DNA of 64,000 nucleotides from HXMU1420-13 sp965229525 (GTDB lineage Bacteria > Bacteroidota > Rhodothermia > Balneolales > Balneolaceae): the NCBI GenBank assembly GCA_965229525.1, contig OZ245886.1, forward strand, positions 930,001-994,000. The letters are read 5' to 3'. Both the position numbers and the translations under genes were made by a program. The notes beneath the pieces are model-generated. The model was not told the DNA's origin. It was given only the letters and a program-made list of their open reading frames with translations, and did not search any database. Of the stretch, positions 51,183-60,050 are shown piece after piece; positions within the stretch are counted from its first letter, which is position 1, and each line of letters starts with the position of its first letter.

Positions 51183-52082
51183 CTAGTTTAGAATATCAGC
51201 AAGAGCTTCTTCTAAGTCATCGAATCTAAATTCAAAACCTTGCTCTTGAAGTACAGTCGGCTTCATCCTGATACTATCTAAAATAGGTTTTGCGCCTTCT
51301 CCATACATAATCTCTAATGCAATTTTCGGCACTCTGAATATTGAAGGGCGATGCATTACGTCTCCTAAAACACTGGCAAATGTATTCATTGTTACAGCTG
51401 AGGGAGCACACACATTGTAGGGTCCCTGAATTGAATGTTCGATTGGGAAGATTAGTGCTTGCACCATATCATCTCGATGTACCCAACTCATGTATTGTTT
51501 TCCATCACCAACAGGACCTCCTACAAATAGTTGAAAAGGTGGAATCATTTTCTCCAAGGCACCGCCATCTTTTTCCAAAACAATTCCAATCCGGGGATTT
51601 GCTACTCTAACTCCAAATTCTGTTGCTTTCTGAGCTTCCGCTTCCCAATCTTTACAAACTTCTGCTAGAAAATCATCACCGACGCCATCTTTTTCTGTTC
51701 GAATAGTATCACCTCCATTACCGTAAAAACCAGAACCAGAAGCCGAAATAAAAACTTCAGGTTTTGATTCCGATTCACGCATAGCATCAACTAATTTTCT
51801 CGTGCTATCAATACGACTATTATAGATCTTCTTTTTTACCTCATCCGACCATCTTTGACTAAATACATTTTCACCGGCAAGATGAATCACAATATCAGCG
51901 ATATTCATCGCTTTATTTAAATCGTCATCCCAAGAAATGAACTTTTGATTTTTTGCCTTTTCGTCGTCGTATTTTTTAGGATTTCGAGTGATAATGGTCA
52001 AATAATGACCTTCCATAAGCAAGATTCGTCGCAGCTCTTTTCCTATAAATCCCGTTCCGCCAGTAATTAGAATGTGTTTCAT
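51183..52082 (-). CDS. TIGR01777 family NAD-dependent epimerase/oxidoreductase
   Basis: A 299-residue SDR-like protein. The nucleotide site is ILITGGTGFIGKELRR (4-19), with the family-typical VIHLAGENVFSQRW and ISASGSGFYGNGGD. The C-terminal DUF1731 extension is seen as EIMYGEGAKPILDSIRMKPT followed by GFEFRF. These proteins (YfcH/SulA-like) have unknown substrates. ATG 52082. It may be the last gene of the accA-cdsA operon (55-base gap), and its stop nearly meets the propeller lipoprotein gene on the other strand. Confidence 0.88.
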   Translation of the reverse strand: MKHILITGGTGFIGKELRRILLMEGHYLTIITRNPKKYDDEKAKNQKFISWDDDLNKAMNIADIVIHLAGENVFSQRWSDEVKKKIYNSRIDSTRKLVDAMRESESKPEVFISASGSGFYGNGGDTIRTEKDGVGDDFLAEVCKDWEAEAQKATEFGVRVANPRIGIVLEKDGGALEKMIPPFQLFVGGPVGDGKQYMSWVHRDDMVQALIFPIEHSIQGPYNVCAPSAVTMNTFASVLGDVMHRPSIFRVPKIALEIMYGEGAKPILDSIRMKPTVLQEQGFEFRFDDLEEALADILN

Positions 52083-52137
52083 GATTTATCAATCTTTCCT
52101 ATAGAACCCAAAATAGCTTTGAGGCATTTCATACAAT

Positions 52138-53001
52138 CTAGATTGAGATAAAACCAATTACATCTAAAATTGTCAGGTATACATATGCAATTGGGGCTGT
52201 CAAAAGTAACGCATCAAACCGATCAAAAAAACCACCATGCCCAGGCAAAATGTTTGACGAGTCTTTCATTTTGGCTTTACGCTTCATTTTACTTTCTAAT
52301 AAATCACCTATTGGGCCAAATGTGGCAACAAACAGTGCCATGGGTAAAATTTGTGGAATATCAAATGGCATTGATAGAGGAACTAGATAATAAACTGCAA
52401 CTGCTCCGGCAAGACTCCCTACATATCCAAAGAAAAAGCCTTCCCATGTTTTATTTGGGCTGATATCGGGTGCCAAAGAATGCTTCCCAAAAGTCTTTCC
52501 CCCAAAATACGCAAAAACATCACTGCCCCATACCATTAAGAGTAACATGATGCTAAATATGAATCCATCTGTGTTTGTGCCCATCTTATTGATCAATACA
52601 AAACAAAGCAACCCAATTGGAGCGTATAGCCCAGCAAACAAAGTTGTACTCATTTTAATATGCGACTCTGAAGAATGGTTGAACGTTTGTATAGCTAAAA
52701 AAAGGACCAGAATCATAACACCAATTTCGAATGGATAAGGCAGCGTATGCGAAAGCATAACCCAAAGTCCAATCGTGTAGGGAAACAAAATATCCGTTGG
52801 GGTAAGACTATTATCGAGTATTTGAATTATTTCGTGAATGATGAAAAAACCAACAATAATTATCATGCTCTGGAAAAACCATCCACCCAACCAAATCATC
52901 CAAATAAAAAAAGCAGCGGCAGGCACAGCGAACAAAATTCTTTGTGCCAGATTACTCAATGGGTTCACCTTCGTCTTCGTCGAATGGCTCGATCTCTGCA
53001 T
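52138..53001 (-). CDS. cdsA: Phosphatidate cytidylyltransferase
   Basis: A 287-residue inner-membrane enzyme making CDP-diacylglycerol, the precursor of all phospholipids, from phosphatidate and CTP. Eight hydrophobic helices are seen. The C-terminal signature contains SPNKTWEGFFFGYVGS and GDLLESKMKRKAKMKDSSNI, then PGHGGFFDRFDALL. The ATG at 53001 overlaps the upstream gene by 50 bases; a GTG at 52968 gives a protein starting VNPLSNLAQRIL, which looks more like the family and may be the real start. It is downstream of DUF2007 in the same transcript. Confidence 0.9.
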   Translation of the reverse strand: MQRSSHSTKTKVNPLSNLAQRILFAVPAAAFFIWMIWLGGWFFQSMIIIVGFFIIHEIIQILDNSLTPTDILFPYTIGLWVMLSHTLPYPFEIGVMILVLFLAIQTFNHSSESHIKMSTTLFAGLYAPIGLLCFVLINKMGTNTDGFIFSIMLLLMVWGSDVFAYFGGKTFGKHSLAPDISPNKTWEGFFFGYVGSLAGAVAVYYLVPLSMPFDIPQILPMALFVATFGPIGDLLESKMKRKAKMKDSSNILPGHGGFFDRFDALLLTAPIAYVYLTILDVIGFISI

Positions 53002-53245
53002 TTTCTAATTCAATCAAAGCCTTTCGAGCTTTCTTTTCGAATTCAATAGGCACATAAAGATATATGAGTGCCATATCACCAATCTGTAGACTATATGCAG
53101 TATCCCGTTTTGAAAGAATATTGGAGGGAATTTTCAAATTGTTGAGGTAATTCCTGGCAAGTTCAACCTCGTATTCTATACCACTTTCCAACACACAAAC
53201 CCAGTTCTCTATTTCATTAGGTTTGGGATGTTCAAATAAACTCAT
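52952..53245 (-). CDS. DUF2007-type small protein
   Basis: A 97-residue soluble protein with a strand-helix-strand pattern (WVCVLESGIEYEVELARNYL, then IPSNILSKRDTAYSLQ) and an acidic tail (EPFDEDEGEPIE). It matches the layout of DUF2007, putative signal-transducing ferredoxin-fold proteins, of unknown role. It overlaps the upstream protease by 4 bases and the next gene by up to 50, so translation is coupled. Confidence 0.7.
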   Translation of the reverse strand: MSLFEHPKPNEIENWVCVLESGIEYEVELARNYLNNLKIPSNILSKRDTAYSLQIGDMALIYLYVPIEFEKKARKALIELENAEIEPFDEDEGEPIE

Positions 53246-54189
53246 GCTTTAGCTTCGGGTTTCATTCTGTGCAAAATATACACTAATGCCGAAGATACAA
53301 TAATACTTATAACAATCAGCCCCCAAGGCATTTCAGTTTCGGGAGTGATGGTTTCCTCTAGCATTGCAGGATAGAATGAACTTGCAATTACCTGCCCACC
53401 GTTATTTACAAAATGTGCAACAATAGCAGGAATTAGGCTATCTGAAATGTATGTAAGGTAGGCCAGCATAATACCTAAGAACGAAAGTGGCAATATATTG
53501 GTAACCTGCAGATGGTATGCTCCAAAAATTACACCCGAAATAATTATTGCTGCCCAGATGCCGCTGCTTTTTTCAAGCGATCTTTGTACATAACCACGGT
53601 ACATTACCTCTTCACAAATTGCAGGAACGATTCCAATATGTAGAATTCCAAGAACCAACGCATTTTCTGATTGTAGGAATTTCGTAATCAATTCCATCAT
53701 TGATTCCTGCATTTCAACCATGAATTCAGGGGCAGGCACAAATGAGTTTATCCATCCTAAAAACGTAACGGTTGGGAAAACTGCTACTGTAAGTACCACT
53801 GCAATTGCTGTTACCCGCCAAACATTCGCTGAGGTTTTCAGCCTTAGAAACTCGGAACGTTTACCTTTTAATGCACTCAATTTAACGATTAGAAGCGTAC
53901 CGAGAAGCATAACCAAAACCTGACCAGAAGTATTGGCCCAAAAAAGTAAGTCAACATTTTCTGCTACAGATTCTATAATTGCCTGTGCATCAGTGATATC
54001 CGGTGCTGTAGCGAACGCCCCAACCAATCCAACAATTGCACCAACTACATTGAATCCTACAAATGCTATTATTACCCAGAGAATGGCCATAAATGCATGC
54101 GAAAAGCCATTCTTTTCAACAAAAGGAAGAGGCTCTGGTATAAATTGATTTTTTAACTCTGGGTTTATTTCTGATGTAGCCTCTTCCAT
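53242..54189 (-). CDS. CPBP-family intramembrane glutamic protease (CAAX-like)
   Basis: A 315-residue membrane protease with about eight helices. Motif 1 with the catalytic Glu pair is ICEEVMYRGYVQRSLE (near 193), followed by FGAYHLQVTN and the later IVAHFVNNGG, the three conserved motifs of the CAAX/CPBP family. These enzymes process prenylated or signal-type substrates in the membrane; the substrate here is unknown. It sits in the accA-cdsA envelope operon and overlaps DUF2007 by 4 bases. Confidence 0.87.
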   Translation of the reverse strand: MEEATSEINPELKNQFIPEPLPFVEKNGFSHAFMAILWVIIAFVGFNVVGAIVGLVGAFATAPDITDAQAIIESVAENVDLLFWANTSGQVLVMLLGTLLIVKLSALKGKRSEFLRLKTSANVWRVTAIAVVLTVAVFPTVTFLGWINSFVPAPEFMVEMQESMMELITKFLQSENALVLGILHIGIVPAICEEVMYRGYVQRSLEKSSGIWAAIIISGVIFGAYHLQVTNILPLSFLGIMLAYLTYISDSLIPAIVAHFVNNGGQVIASSFYPAMLEETITPETEMPWGLIVISIIVSSALVYILHRMKPEAKA

Positions 54190-54206
54190 ATTATGAGTTT
54201 GATTAA

Positions 54207-54755
54207 TTATTCTTCTTCGGATGCAAAAACTTTAGCACCAATAATTCCTGAGATAAGATTTAGAACACCTAATGCAACAATTCCAATCCCGATGGTCCAT
54301 ATTAGTGTAGACATTGCTCCCGGTTCTGGTATAAAATTTAAAGCCATTTCAAATTGCTCTGCGGGCAAATTTTGTGCTTCAAGATTACGAACAGACCACT
54401 CATAGACTGCGTCATCTAATTCAGGGTCGATTACGTATTGCCAAATTATACCAATAATGGTACTCACAAATACTCCTACAACCCCTGTGATAAATCCAAT
54501 TAGGGCACCTTTACCAATAGGAAAAGTTATTTCATTCTCTTTTGCATAGTGCCTGGTAGCGAAAAATCCACCAATTGCACCAAACAAGCACGCGAATGTT
54601 CCTATTCCCTGTGCAAGGGTGAAACTTGAACCTGTAGGTTCACTTACAATCGTCATGTATTGGCTAATAATTCCCAATACAGACATAATTAATCCTATTA
54701 TTAATGCACCAATCATCACTGATGGCCAATAACTAGGCTGCGAATTCTGTTCCAT
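54207..54755 (-). CDS. DUF4199 family membrane protein
   Basis: A 182-residue protein with four hydrophobic helices (PSVMIGALIIGLIMSVLGII, GIGTFACLFGAIGGFFA, GALIGFITGVVGVFVSTIIG, MSTLIWTIGIGIVALGVLN) and an amphipathic stretch in between. This matches DUF4199, a Bacteroidota-typical family of unknown role. Its start overlaps the upstream DUF2085 gene by 23 bases, so translation is coupled. Confidence 0.75.
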   Translation of the reverse strand: MEQNSQPSYWPSVMIGALIIGLIMSVLGIISQYMTIVSEPTGSSFTLAQGIGTFACLFGAIGGFFATRHYAKENEITFPIGKGALIGFITGVVGVFVSTIIGIIWQYVIDPELDDAVYEWSVRNLEAQNLPAEQFEMALNFIPEPGAMSTLIWTIGIGIVALGVLNLISGIIGAKVFASEEE

Positions 54756-55233
54756 AAGTATCCTCCGATTTTGTGTTTCTTTTAAAAAATTCTTCCGTGA
54801 TCAGTATTGCAATTGAAAACCCGAATATGGCTCCAAGAATCAATCGACTTTCCAGTGTATTTACCCAAATCCCTAGTCCATTTGCGAATATATCGATCAC
54901 ATTAATAACTATCGAACCGAAAACTATTCGCATTCTAGCTTTACGTGATATCACCAAACTACGCTCTAGAAATGGAGAAACGAGTAAGCCAACGGCAAAT
55001 GCAGCATAAATGCCCAAACATCGTGCACATACTGCCATACTTACACCGCCAATGCTGTACGAGCGATTTGGATCTTGGTGACACAAAAATTCAAAAAAAA
55101 TATGTTGCCATCTGGATTCAAATACATTCATTCCAAACAAGCCAGGCCCCAAAGCAATAACAACCAGAATTACTGAAATGAACAATAAGCCAAAATATAG
55201 ATATCCATTATTTATTAATCGAAAATCCGTCAT
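54733..55233 (-). CDS. DUF2085 family membrane protein
   Basis: A 166-residue membrane protein with about four helices. The family pattern FFEFLCHQDPNRSYSIGG followed by VCARCLGIYAAF is unmistakable, with the Cys-His and CxRC-like groups probably binding a metal. No enzymatic role is known. It overlaps the thioesterase stop by 4 bases (ATGA) and the DUF4199 start by 23. Confidence 0.8.
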   Translation of the reverse strand: MTDFRLINNGYLYFGLLFISVILVVIALGPGLFGMNVFESRWQHIFFEFLCHQDPNRSYSIGGVSMAVCARCLGIYAAFAVGLLVSPFLERSLVISRKARMRIVFGSIVINVIDIFANGLGIWVNTLESRLILGAIFGFSIAILITEEFFKRNTKSEDTYGTEFAA

Positions 55234-55682
55234 TTGGTGTTTAATTCATTCACAGCCATGTTAAATTTTTCTGCAAAATATATTGGTGCACGGGTTGGCT
55301 TTCTTGTTTTTTCATCCATAAAAAAAAGTGTAACCTGTGCCCTGGCACAAAGTAGGTCTCTTTCTGTTGCAATCACTTCATAAAACGTACGCAAACGAAT
55401 CCCGGGCTTATCGAAAATAGAAACTACAATTTTGATGGGTTCATCATAGTATACAGGTGATTTGAACTCTAAATTTGCTTCAATAACCGGCAACATAATT
55501 CCAGATTCTTCCATCCTACGATAATCAATGCCATAGCTACGGATCATTTCAACCCTGGCTACCTCGAAATATTCCAGGAATTTTCCATGATATACATACC
55601 CCATTTTATCAGTTTCGCTGTAACGGCTGCGAAGTTCATATTCATAACTGATAATTGGTTCGTTATCTGGAAATTTGAGCAT
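55230..55682 (-). CDS. Acyl-CoA thioesterase, 4HBT/YbgC-type hotdog fold
   Basis: A 150-residue hotdog enzyme. RYSETDKMGYVYHGKFLEYF (20-39) contains the catalytic Asp25 and the YHGKFLEYFE motif of the YbgC/4-hydroxybenzoyl-CoA thioesterase family. VARVEMIRSYGIDYR follows on the next strand. It hydrolyses short or medium acyl-CoA, or acts with acyl carriers. It starts 1 base after the accA stop, consistent with control of the fatty-acid precursor pool. Confidence 0.88.
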   Translation of the reverse strand: MLKFPDNEPIISYEYELRSRYSETDKMGYVYHGKFLEYFEVARVEMIRSYGIDYRRMEESGIMLPVIEANLEFKSPVYYDEPIKIVVSIFDKPGIRLRTFYEVIATERDLLCARAQVTLFFMDEKTRKPTRAPIYFAEKFNMAVNELNTK

Positions 55683-55683
55683 G

Positions 55684-56643
55684 CTATCCGTTGGTAAACG
55701 ACCCCATAGCTGAATACTTGTTAATGCGTTGCTCCACCAACTTTTCCGGCTTCATTTTCTTTAACTTTTTTAGTGATATCAAGATCTGGTCTTTTACAAG
55801 CTTTGCTGCTTCTTCATGATTTCGATGCGCACCGGATTTTGGTTCTTTAATTACACCGTCAATAACATTTAAATCAACCAAATCGGGAGCTGTTAACTTT
55901 AAAACAGCAGCTGCTTGTTCCTTATAATCCCATGTTTTCCATAAAATGGATGAGCAAGATTCCGGAGAAATCACGGAATACCATGTATTTTCCATCATAT
56001 ATACTTCGTTGCCCATACCAATACCTAGTGCGCCACCGCTGGCTCCCTCACCAATCACAATGGTGATAATTGGCACTTTTAAAACCGCCATAAGCTTCAA
56101 ATTTTTTGCGATCGCTTCTGCCTGTCCACGTTCTTCGGCTTCTAAACCAGGAAAAGCACCTGGTGTGTCTAACATTGTAATAACCGGAACATTAAATTTC
56201 TCTGCGAGCTGCATTAATCGAAATGCTTTTCGATAACCTTCAGGGTTCATCATGCCGAAATTCCGATATTGCCTACTGGCGGTATCTCTCCCTTTTTGCT
56301 GACCAATTATCATTACTGATTGACCTTCAATTTTGGCTAGCCCCCCAACACATGCTTTATCATCCGAGTGATACCTATCACCATGTAATTCTACAAACTC
56401 ATCTGTAATAAGGTTGATATAATCAGTTGTGTACGGCCTTTCGGGATGACGAGCCAATTGTACTCGCTGCCATCTTGTAAGGTTAGAAAAAATAGATTCT
56501 CTTAGCTCTTCAACCTTTTGTTTTAAGCTCTCAACTTCTTGATTTAGAACTCCATCACTAGCAGAAGAAAGTCCTTCGAGTTCTTTAATCTTATGTTCTA
56601 AATCGGCTATTGGTTGTTCAAAATCTAAATAATGTGTGCTCAT
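55684..56643 (-). CDS. accA: Acetyl-CoA carboxylase carboxyltransferase subunit alpha
   Basis: A 319-residue subunit that, with AccD, moves the carboxyl group from biotin to acetyl-CoA to make malonyl-CoA. The N-terminal coiled segment (LEHKIKELEGLSSASDG) is followed by the crotonase-like core with RHPERPYTTDYINLI, GQQKGRDTASRQYRNFGM, PVITMLDTPGAFPGLEAE and GEGASGGALGIGMG. Length is usual. It is the first gene of the envelope operon that ends with cdsA, joining fatty-acid precursor synthesis to phospholipid synthesis. Confidence 0.97.
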   Translation of the reverse strand: MSTHYLDFEQPIADLEHKIKELEGLSSASDGVLNQEVESLKQKVEELRESIFSNLTRWQRVQLARHPERPYTTDYINLITDEFVELHGDRYHSDDKACVGGLAKIEGQSVMIIGQQKGRDTASRQYRNFGMMNPEGYRKAFRLMQLAEKFNVPVITMLDTPGAFPGLEAEERGQAEAIAKNLKLMAVLKVPIITIVIGEGASGGALGIGMGNEVYMMENTWYSVISPESCSSILWKTWDYKEQAAAVLKLTAPDLVDLNVIDGVIKEPKSGAHRNHEEAAKLVKDQILISLKKLKKMKPEKLVEQRINKYSAMGSFTNG

Positions 56644-56697
56644 AATGTCCTTTTATTCAGAACTTCTATTTAATAGGTATGAATATCATTCAATGAA

Positions 56698-57426
56698 TTA
56701 CAAGGCTCCAAAAATGCTTCTCATTTTAATTGCCCATACTCGCCAAATAGCTTCCCGAACAATTTTTTTAGACATTTTAGAAACTCCTTCTTCCCGTTCT
56801 CTAAAAATGATTGATAATTCTTTGAGTTTAAATCCTGCCTTCCATGCTCTGAAATGTAACTCAATTTGAAAAGCATAACCATTCGAACGGATTCTATCTA
56901 GCGAAATATTTTCAATTACATTTCTATGGATACATTTAAATCCCGCAGTGGTATCAAAAATGGGCATTCCCGTAATTGTTCGAGCGTAAATATTCGCACC
57001 GTATGAGAGAATTAATCGGCTTAGTGGCCAATTGATAATGCTAATTCCATCACAATATCTAGATCCTATCACAATATCAGCCGAACCACTTCTCACTTCT
57101 CTAACCAATCTTGGTACATCTTGTGGATCGTGGGAGAAATCAGCATCCATCTCAACTACAAATTCATACCCATGTTCAAGGGCATACTTAAACCCAGCGA
57201 TATAGGCTGTCCCAAGACCTTGTTTACCTTTTCGAGTTAATAAATGAATTCTGCCCGGATAAATTACTTTTTGATCGCTAACTATTTGCGCTGTTCCATC
57301 GGGTGATCCATCATCCACTACCAGAACATCCACTTCTTCCTTTAAACCAATTAACGCGTGAATTATCTGCTGGATGTTTCCAGCTTCATTATAGGTAGGA
57401 ATAATAACCAGTGCCTTATCAAGCAT
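56698..57426 (-). CDS. Polyprenol-phosphate mannosyltransferase-like GT2 (DPM1 type)
   Basis: A 242-residue GT-A glycosyltransferase with VIIPTYNEAGNIQQII (7-22), VLVVDDGSPDGTAQIV, the metal-binding VVEMDADFSHDPQDVPRL and LHFRAWKAGFKLKELSI. This is the pattern of dolichol/polyprenol phosphate mannose synthases without the C-terminal membrane part. It transfers a nucleotide sugar to a polyprenyl phosphate, probably supplying GT-C enzymes such as the one at 29255. It lies 1 base downstream of the phosphoglycosyl transferase. Confidence 0.87.
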   Translation of the reverse strand: MLDKALVIIPTYNEAGNIQQIIHALIGLKEEVDVLVVDDGSPDGTAQIVSDQKVIYPGRIHLLTRKGKQGLGTAYIAGFKYALEHGYEFVVEMDADFSHDPQDVPRLVREVRSGSADIVIGSRYCDGISIINWPLSRLILSYGANIYARTITGMPIFDTTAGFKCIHRNVIENISLDRIRSNGYAFQIELHFRAWKAGFKLKELSIIFREREEGVSKMSKKIVREAIWRVWAIKMRSIFGAL

Positions 57427-57427
57427 A

Positions 57428-58837
57428 CTATTGCCCCTTACCTTTTACCATTGTAAGAATGGTGGCAATTAGAATCTTCATATCCATTCTAAGCGAAATA
57501 TTCTCAACATAATATAGATCATATTTCGTTTTCTCTTTTACATCATCAAGCGATGCATCGTATTTCCATTTCACTTGAGCCCAGCCTGTAATACCGGGCC
57601 GAACTCTCAATCTTCTGGTATATAGAGGAATCTTATGCTTAAACTGATCAACAAAATGTGGGCGTTCCGGTCTTGGACCAACTAAACTCATAGATCCATT
57701 TAATACATTTATTACTTGAGGAAGTTCATCTAGCCGAAGTTTTCTCAGCCAGTAACCCAATTTTGTTACTCTAGGGTCATTTTCGGTTGCCCACATAGGT
57801 CCACTTACAGCCTCTGCATCATTTCGCATAGTTCGAAATTTATACATTGTAAATGGCTTGCCTTGACGCCCAACTCGTTTCTGTGCATAAATAATTGGAC
57901 CAGGTGAATCTAATTTGATTAATATAGCAAGCATTAGAAATACTGGAATCCCTAATATTAGAACGGCCATACAAACAATAAAATCTAACAGTCTTTTTAC
58001 ACCACGTTCCCATAGTGGCATTGGCTGAGGTGATATTTCAATAAATGGCAGACCAAAAATCTGATTAGTTTTATTCAATCCACTAACTAATTGATAGAAA
58101 TCGGGTAATAGTTTAAGGGTGATTTCTGGCTTATCAATTTTCGAAATTACCTCAACAAGATCTTTACGTCGATCTGGTTCTATCGCTACAAGAACATCCT
58201 GAATTTGATTATCAGTGAGTATTTGATCAATATCATCTAAGTGACCAATGACCATTTCCTCTTCAATTCCTACATCTGGGTCCAACATCTTTCCATTTAG
58301 TTGAACATAACCCATCACATCCATGCCGAGGGTTCGATTTCGCATCAAATCGTCATAGGCTACTTTAGCATTTTGTCCTGTACCGATAATAACTGTGCGA
58401 TGTAAGCCTCTGCCCCTCCGCGCATAAAATCTTTGAACAGTTCTAATCAAGAACCGATTAATACTAGTAATACCAAATATGTATGCCCAATAAGTTAGAA
58501 ATAGTGAATTTTCGATTTGGTAGGGTTCATTGATGCTATAATCCAAAACAAAATAAAGGATTAATGCACCAATGATGCTCGCTTTAAATACCTTAAAAAA
58601 CTCATCCAAGCGAGAAACCAGATATAGTTTCTTATAAAGGCCGGAAATAATAAATATTGAAACCCAGTACGAGCTTAAAAGAATACCCGATGTCACAAAA
58701 TCAATATTCACATGGCGTAAATGCATGTTAACTGACTCAGTATGTAAATAATGGAAGACAAACCAACCAGCCAAGACAATGAGAAAGTCCATAATACTGG
58801 TGAAGATTACTTCACGATATCGCTTAATGCTACTCAA
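57428..58837 (-). CDS. WcaJ-like undecaprenyl-phosphate glycosyl-1-phosphate transferase
   Basis: A 469-residue initiating enzyme for a surface polysaccharide or O-antigen. The N-terminal half has four membrane helices and a CoA-binding-like domain (TVIIGTGQNAKVAYDDLM). The catalytic part has KRLLDFIVCMAVLILGIPVF, AQKRVGRQGKPFTMYKFRTM and RLDELPQVINVLNGSMSLVG, with the Asp-Glu dyad near residue 370, then GPRPERPHFV. The start is TTG 58837; ATG 58789 would cut the first helix. It is divergent from tgt and precedes the mannosyltransferase. Confidence 0.9.
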   Translation of the reverse strand: MSSIKRYREVIFTSIMDFLIVLAGWFVFHYLHTESVNMHLRHVNIDFVTSGILLSSYWVSIFIISGLYKKLYLVSRLDEFFKVFKASIIGALILYFVLDYSINEPYQIENSLFLTYWAYIFGITSINRFLIRTVQRFYARRGRGLHRTVIIGTGQNAKVAYDDLMRNRTLGMDVMGYVQLNGKMLDPDVGIEEEMVIGHLDDIDQILTDNQIQDVLVAIEPDRRKDLVEVISKIDKPEITLKLLPDFYQLVSGLNKTNQIFGLPFIEISPQPMPLWERGVKRLLDFIVCMAVLILGIPVFLMLAILIKLDSPGPIIYAQKRVGRQGKPFTMYKFRTMRNDAEAVSGPMWATENDPRVTKLGYWLRKLRLDELPQVINVLNGSMSLVGPRPERPHFVDQFKHKIPLYTRRLRVRPGITGWAQVKWKYDASLDDVKEKTKYDLYYVENISLRMDMKILIATILTMVKGKGQ

Positions 58838-58922
58838 TAAATTCAGTCTGAATGATTAAATTACAATCACATAAAATACTGAATTTTCAATTCTCAGCAT
58901 AACCAAGTAAAAACTTCTTCAC

Positions 58923-60050
58923 TTGTATTCACTCAAAAAAAAATGCATATCAACTAAAGCCCGGCTTGGCAGTTTAGAAACAGATCACGGTAGTATTGAA
59001 ACTCCTATTTTCATGCCTGTTGGCACGTTAGGTACGGTAAAGGCTGTTTCTCAAGATCAATTGGTTCATCAAATAAAAGCACAAATTATTCTTGGCAATA
59101 CGTATCACTTGTATTTACGCCCAGGAAATGAAATCATGAAGAATGCAGGAGGATTGCACCAGTTTATTGGTTGGGAACACCCAATTTTAACTGATTCTGG
59201 TGGTTATCAGATTTTTTCTCTAGCAGATAATCGAAAACTTGAAGAAGAAGGTGCCAGGTTTAAAAGTCATATTGATGGCTCTACTCACTGGTTTACTCCC
59301 GAGAATGTAGTTGAAACCCAACGGATTTTAGGCTCTGACATCATGATGATTCTTGATGAATGTCCTCCCTATCCTTCTACTTATGAGTATGCTAAAAATT
59401 CTATGGAATTAACACATCGATGGGCAAAACGTGGTCGTAAACATTTCCTCGAAACATCGTCACATTATGGTCACCGACAGTTCCAATTTGGAATTGTACA
59501 AGGCGGGACTTATCCGGATTTAAGGAAAGAATCATCAGAATTCATGGCGGAACTTGATTTCGAAGGCATTGCTATTGGGGGACTAAGTGTGGGAGAACCC
59601 ATTCCCTTGATGTATGAAATGACAGATATCAACACCGATGTTTTACCGGAACATAAAGCTAGATATTTAATGGGAGTTGGTACTCCTGCTAATTTATTGG
59701 AAAGTGTTGCCAGAGGTATTGATATGTTTGATTGTGTAATGCCAACCAGAAATGCCCGAAATGGTATGATATTTACTAGAAATGGCAAGGTTAACCTTAG
59801 AAACGCACGGTGGAAGAATCATCATCAAGCCTTGGACGAAAGTTTTCCATCCGATCTGTGTTCAAAATATACGATGGCATATATCCACCACTTATTCAAA
59901 AACGATGAAATTTTTGGGCTTAATCTTGCATCGCTACACAACCTTACATTTTATCTTTGGCTAATGAATAAAATACGAGATCACATAAAAAATGATACTT
60001 TTGCAGAATGGTATCCAAAAATGGTTCAGCAAGTAGAAAAACGCATTTAA
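58923..60050 (+). CDS. tgt: tRNA-guanine transglycosylase
   Basis: A 375-residue enzyme exchanging guanine 34 for a queuosine precursor in tRNAs with GUN anticodons. It has IETPIFMPVGTLGTVKA, LTDSGGYQIFSLADNR and the MFDCVMPTRNARNGM catalytic/binding motif near 270. The usual zinc CxCxxC site is replaced by a stretch with one cysteine (DLCSKYTMAYIHHLF); this seems typical of the Bacteroidota form. There is no ATG: an in-frame stop precedes and the first usable start is TTG 58923. The stop overlaps the convergent glycosyltransferase gene by 4 bases. Confidence 0.95.
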   Translation: MYSLKKKCISTKARLGSLETDHGSIETPIFMPVGTLGTVKAVSQDQLVHQIKAQIILGNTYHLYLRPGNEIMKNAGGLHQFIGWEHPILTDSGGYQIFSLADNRKLEEEGARFKSHIDGSTHWFTPENVVETQRILGSDIMMILDECPPYPSTYEYAKNSMELTHRWAKRGRKHFLETSSHYGHRQFQFGIVQGGTYPDLRKESSEFMAELDFEGIAIGGLSVGEPIPLMYEMTDINTDVLPEHKARYLMGVGTPANLLESVARGIDMFDCVMPTRNARNGMIFTRNGKVNLRNARWKNHHQALDESFPSDLCSKYTMAYIHHLFKNDEIFGLNLASLHNLTFYLWLMNKIRDHIKNDTFAEWYPKMVQQVEKRI

